64,000 nucleotides of DNA from positions 20,671,118 through 20,735,117 of the forward strand of contig NC_083639.1 in NCBI RefSeq assembly GCF_963576545.1, given 5' to 3'. The DNA comes from Limanda limanda (Eukaryota > Chordata > Actinopteri > Pleuronectiformes > Pleuronectidae). Positions 59,605 to 64,000 of this stretch are shown here, one piece after another (the stretch's first letter is position 1; each line of letters begins with the position of its first letter). A program made the position numbers and the translations under genes. The notes beneath the pieces were generated by a model. The model had not been told where the DNA came from, did no database searches, and saw only the letters and a program-made list of their open reading frames with translations.

Positions 59605-59850
59605 GGTTAAAAAGTGTTCCTCAGCCAGTTTGTTGGGGCACCTATGACACTGAGCCTGCCTAAGGGGAGGGTTGCAAACAAGCGTTGTCCAGGATGTGAG
59701 GGGTCCCTGCTGATGTTGACTGCCGGATAGGGTGGATGTCCCCCAGATCTGGTAGTGGGGAGCCGATTATCCACTTGGCAGATTTCACTACTCGCTGCAG
59801 ATCCTTCTTCTCCTCTGCAGTGCAGCTTGAGAACCATACTGTGGTGGTAG
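59605..59850 (-). pseudogene. Decayed LINE reverse-transcriptase fragment
   Basis: On the minus strand one frame reads LQRVVKSAKWIIGSPLPDLGDI and, after a frameshift, another reads SRDPSHPGQRLFATLPLGR. Together they match the region near the end of the reverse transcriptase of fish LINEs (IIGC.LP.L..I, then DPSHP...LF..LPSGRR). The fragment is dead and short. Confidence 0.55.
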
Positions 59851-61617
59851 GAGCAGATATATGTCCTGGTAATCACTGACATGAAAACTGCACTTGTTCC
59901 AACATAGTGGCAAAGTTAACTTCACCACACAGATGCATGTGAATAATAAACCTGCTTATGTAAATACCACTTCCTGTCCCAGAGTCCCATCATGCACCCT
60001 GAACTATAACAAAAAGAGAGCCAATGATTTACTGTCACATTCTACATTTCGTCAGATTTCAAAATATATATGTTTTTTGTTTTGTATAATGGGATTTTAG
60101 ATGATTTAAAATAAGTGCACTCATCCTTGACAAATGCCATACTCTGATTATTACAAACAAAGATGAAGATAATTGAAATCTACCAGCCTTTATACAGTCT
60201 GCGCAAACTAATGTGATGGCCATCATTTCTTAGACAATGATTGTTCTGCAAATATTAATATACTATTGTGTGGGCGTAGAACTTTATTATTGCCTTTGTT
60301 TTTTGTTTGTTTGCTCTGAAGGTCCTTTTTTAATAAAAGCTGCTACACTGTTTTATTTTATTTTAATTTTAATATGAACCCAACAAACATGACAGTAATA
60401 TTATATGCATTGTCATTCGAATAAAAGGGAATTCAGAATAAAATGTAATATATTGAGAGTTATGTCCAGGGCTGAGAAAGAGTTTTCAGAGGTAACGTTT
60501 AGAAGAATAGATATAGACTCATGGTGGACTGCAGCCTGACCGGGGTCTTTCCTGTGGGGTCTTCTGATAATAACCATGCACGATCACGAATATTCAAGCA
60601 GGAGGGTCATTGTTTTCAAAGCTGACTTCACAAAGTTCAAGTTTCAGTCAGTTAAATCTTCATCTTCATCTTTTTATTTCGGCACAACACTGTGCCCAGG
60701 TGCCAGGGGGGAGGGTCAAACAACTGGCACCACACCTGGATTCACATAGCTGTGCTAAGGATGCTGGCTCAGAGAGAGAGGGGGGAGCGAGAGAGCAAGC
60801 ATGCATACATTGTGTGTGTGTGTGTGTGTGGGAGGGAGGGAGAAGTGAGTTGAAGCATTAGTAAGTAATAATGTTGCTAATGTTAATGATGTTAGTGCTA
60901 CATTCAGATTGTATTGGATAGATGTATTGCACACAGCAGAATGGCACTTTTAAAATGACTAATCTCGTACGTCAGTGCTTCCTATAGCTGCTGTGTACAG
61001 TATGCAGTTTTCAGTTGCCATTTTAGTTTATTATTTGTCCGCAGCATCCTCATTGCTCAACAATCTGAGCCGTCACACAGTTATCTGTCTAGCATTACTT
61101 TTTTCATCTTCCCTTCTAAATTCTTTTAAAGTAAAGTTTCTTTTAGTGAGAACACAGCAGGAGATACTCCGCAAGATTCAGGCCAGTGGGCGTGTTAATG
61201 ACGTTTCTTACACATGACGGACACAAAACTGAAAAAAGCAAAACGAATAAAAAAATATCAGGATGAAAAAGCGATACCATGCATGATGAATACAGAGATG
61301 GAGAACAAGTTTCATCATATTGATGTCTTTTGATGGGTGGGAAAACAATTATGGGCTTAGGGAGCCCATAATTTTTTTCTGGGTGTTCCATGTGGGTGTA
61401 AATAGCTGAATAGCTGCAGTGTGACTATTCCCCCCTGGTTGAAAATAGACAATGAATTTCTGAACATACTAACTGAATGATGAGGTGTGTCAGTAGGTGA
61501 GCAATCGGTTATGTTACACGTGTACAAATGAGTGACAACGTAATGTAAGGTGTGTTAAGTTGGTGCAACAAACCAAACAAGGGAAGAATGATGAGGGAGA
61601 AGGGTGCAGCAGATCAA
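59851..61617. other. Non-coding stretch
   Basis: Mostly AT-rich DNA with short GA (about 60772-60798) and GT (about 60811-60829) tracts. No gene is recognised. Confidence 0.5.

Positions 61618-64000
<2,383 letters not shown>

Overview
This window is eukaryotic, from a teleost fish and probably a percomorph-type genome; the species is not identified. Genes are split by GT-AG introns, intergenic DNA is AT-rich, and there are many (CA)n, (CT)n and (GA)n microsatellites. The transposons are fish-type: L2-like LINEs with TGAT-repeat 3' tails, hAT and Tc1-like relics, and tRNA-derived SINEs. Two host genes can be read exon by exon. Both lie on the minus strand, in tandem.

snrpe (Sm protein E, 92 aa) has five exons between 31691 and 28012. 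Its first intron has the 5' splice site and branch site of a U12 (minor-spliceosome) intron, and its second exon is only 27 nt. About 0.5 kb beyond its polyadenylation signal, cdc42 begins with a non-coding exon ending at 27299. Four common coding exons lie between 21865 and 19800. They are followed by two alternative last exons: a CCIF-ending one (brain, palmitoylated type) at 18576-18487 and a CVLL-ending one (ubiquitous, prenylated type) at 16067-15978. Each combination gives 191 aa. The intron before Trp97 uses a GC donor. A Tc1-like relic and an L2 3' end sit between the two alternative exons.

Region by region: 1-1.6 kb is microsatellites and unassigned DNA. At 1.6-6.3 kb a deleted hAT-type element (13-bp terminal repeats, BED-finger fragment) is interrupted by a 3.9-kb L2-like LINE with a long open endonuclease-reverse transcriptase frame. 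At 6.3-15 kb there is non-coding DNA with a SINE and very dense CA/CT tracts. cdc42 and snrpe occupy 15-32 kb. At 32-48 kb there are non-coding DNA, a triplicated GGGCCCGAGCAC-ended repeat with TAA/GAA tracts, several LINE relics and a decayed Ty3/gypsy integrase fragment. At 48.1-52.2 kb there is a second, nearly full-length LINE on the minus strand. Its reverse transcriptase frame is preceded by a 2A-type ribosome-skipping motif (GDVQSNPGP), an in-frame TGA, and an upstream tandem array that may be 5' UTR monomers. At 52-64 kb there is mostly non-coding DNA with a second SINE, a LINE relic, long microsatellites and a perfect 22-bp hairpin.

The most interesting points are the 2A-bearing LINE with its 5' array, the U12 intron and micro-exon of snrpe, the GC-AG intron and alternative C-termini of cdc42, and the nested L2-in-hAT insertion. 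Exon calls rest on reading splice sites and on knowledge of the protein families. No database search or RNA evidence was available.
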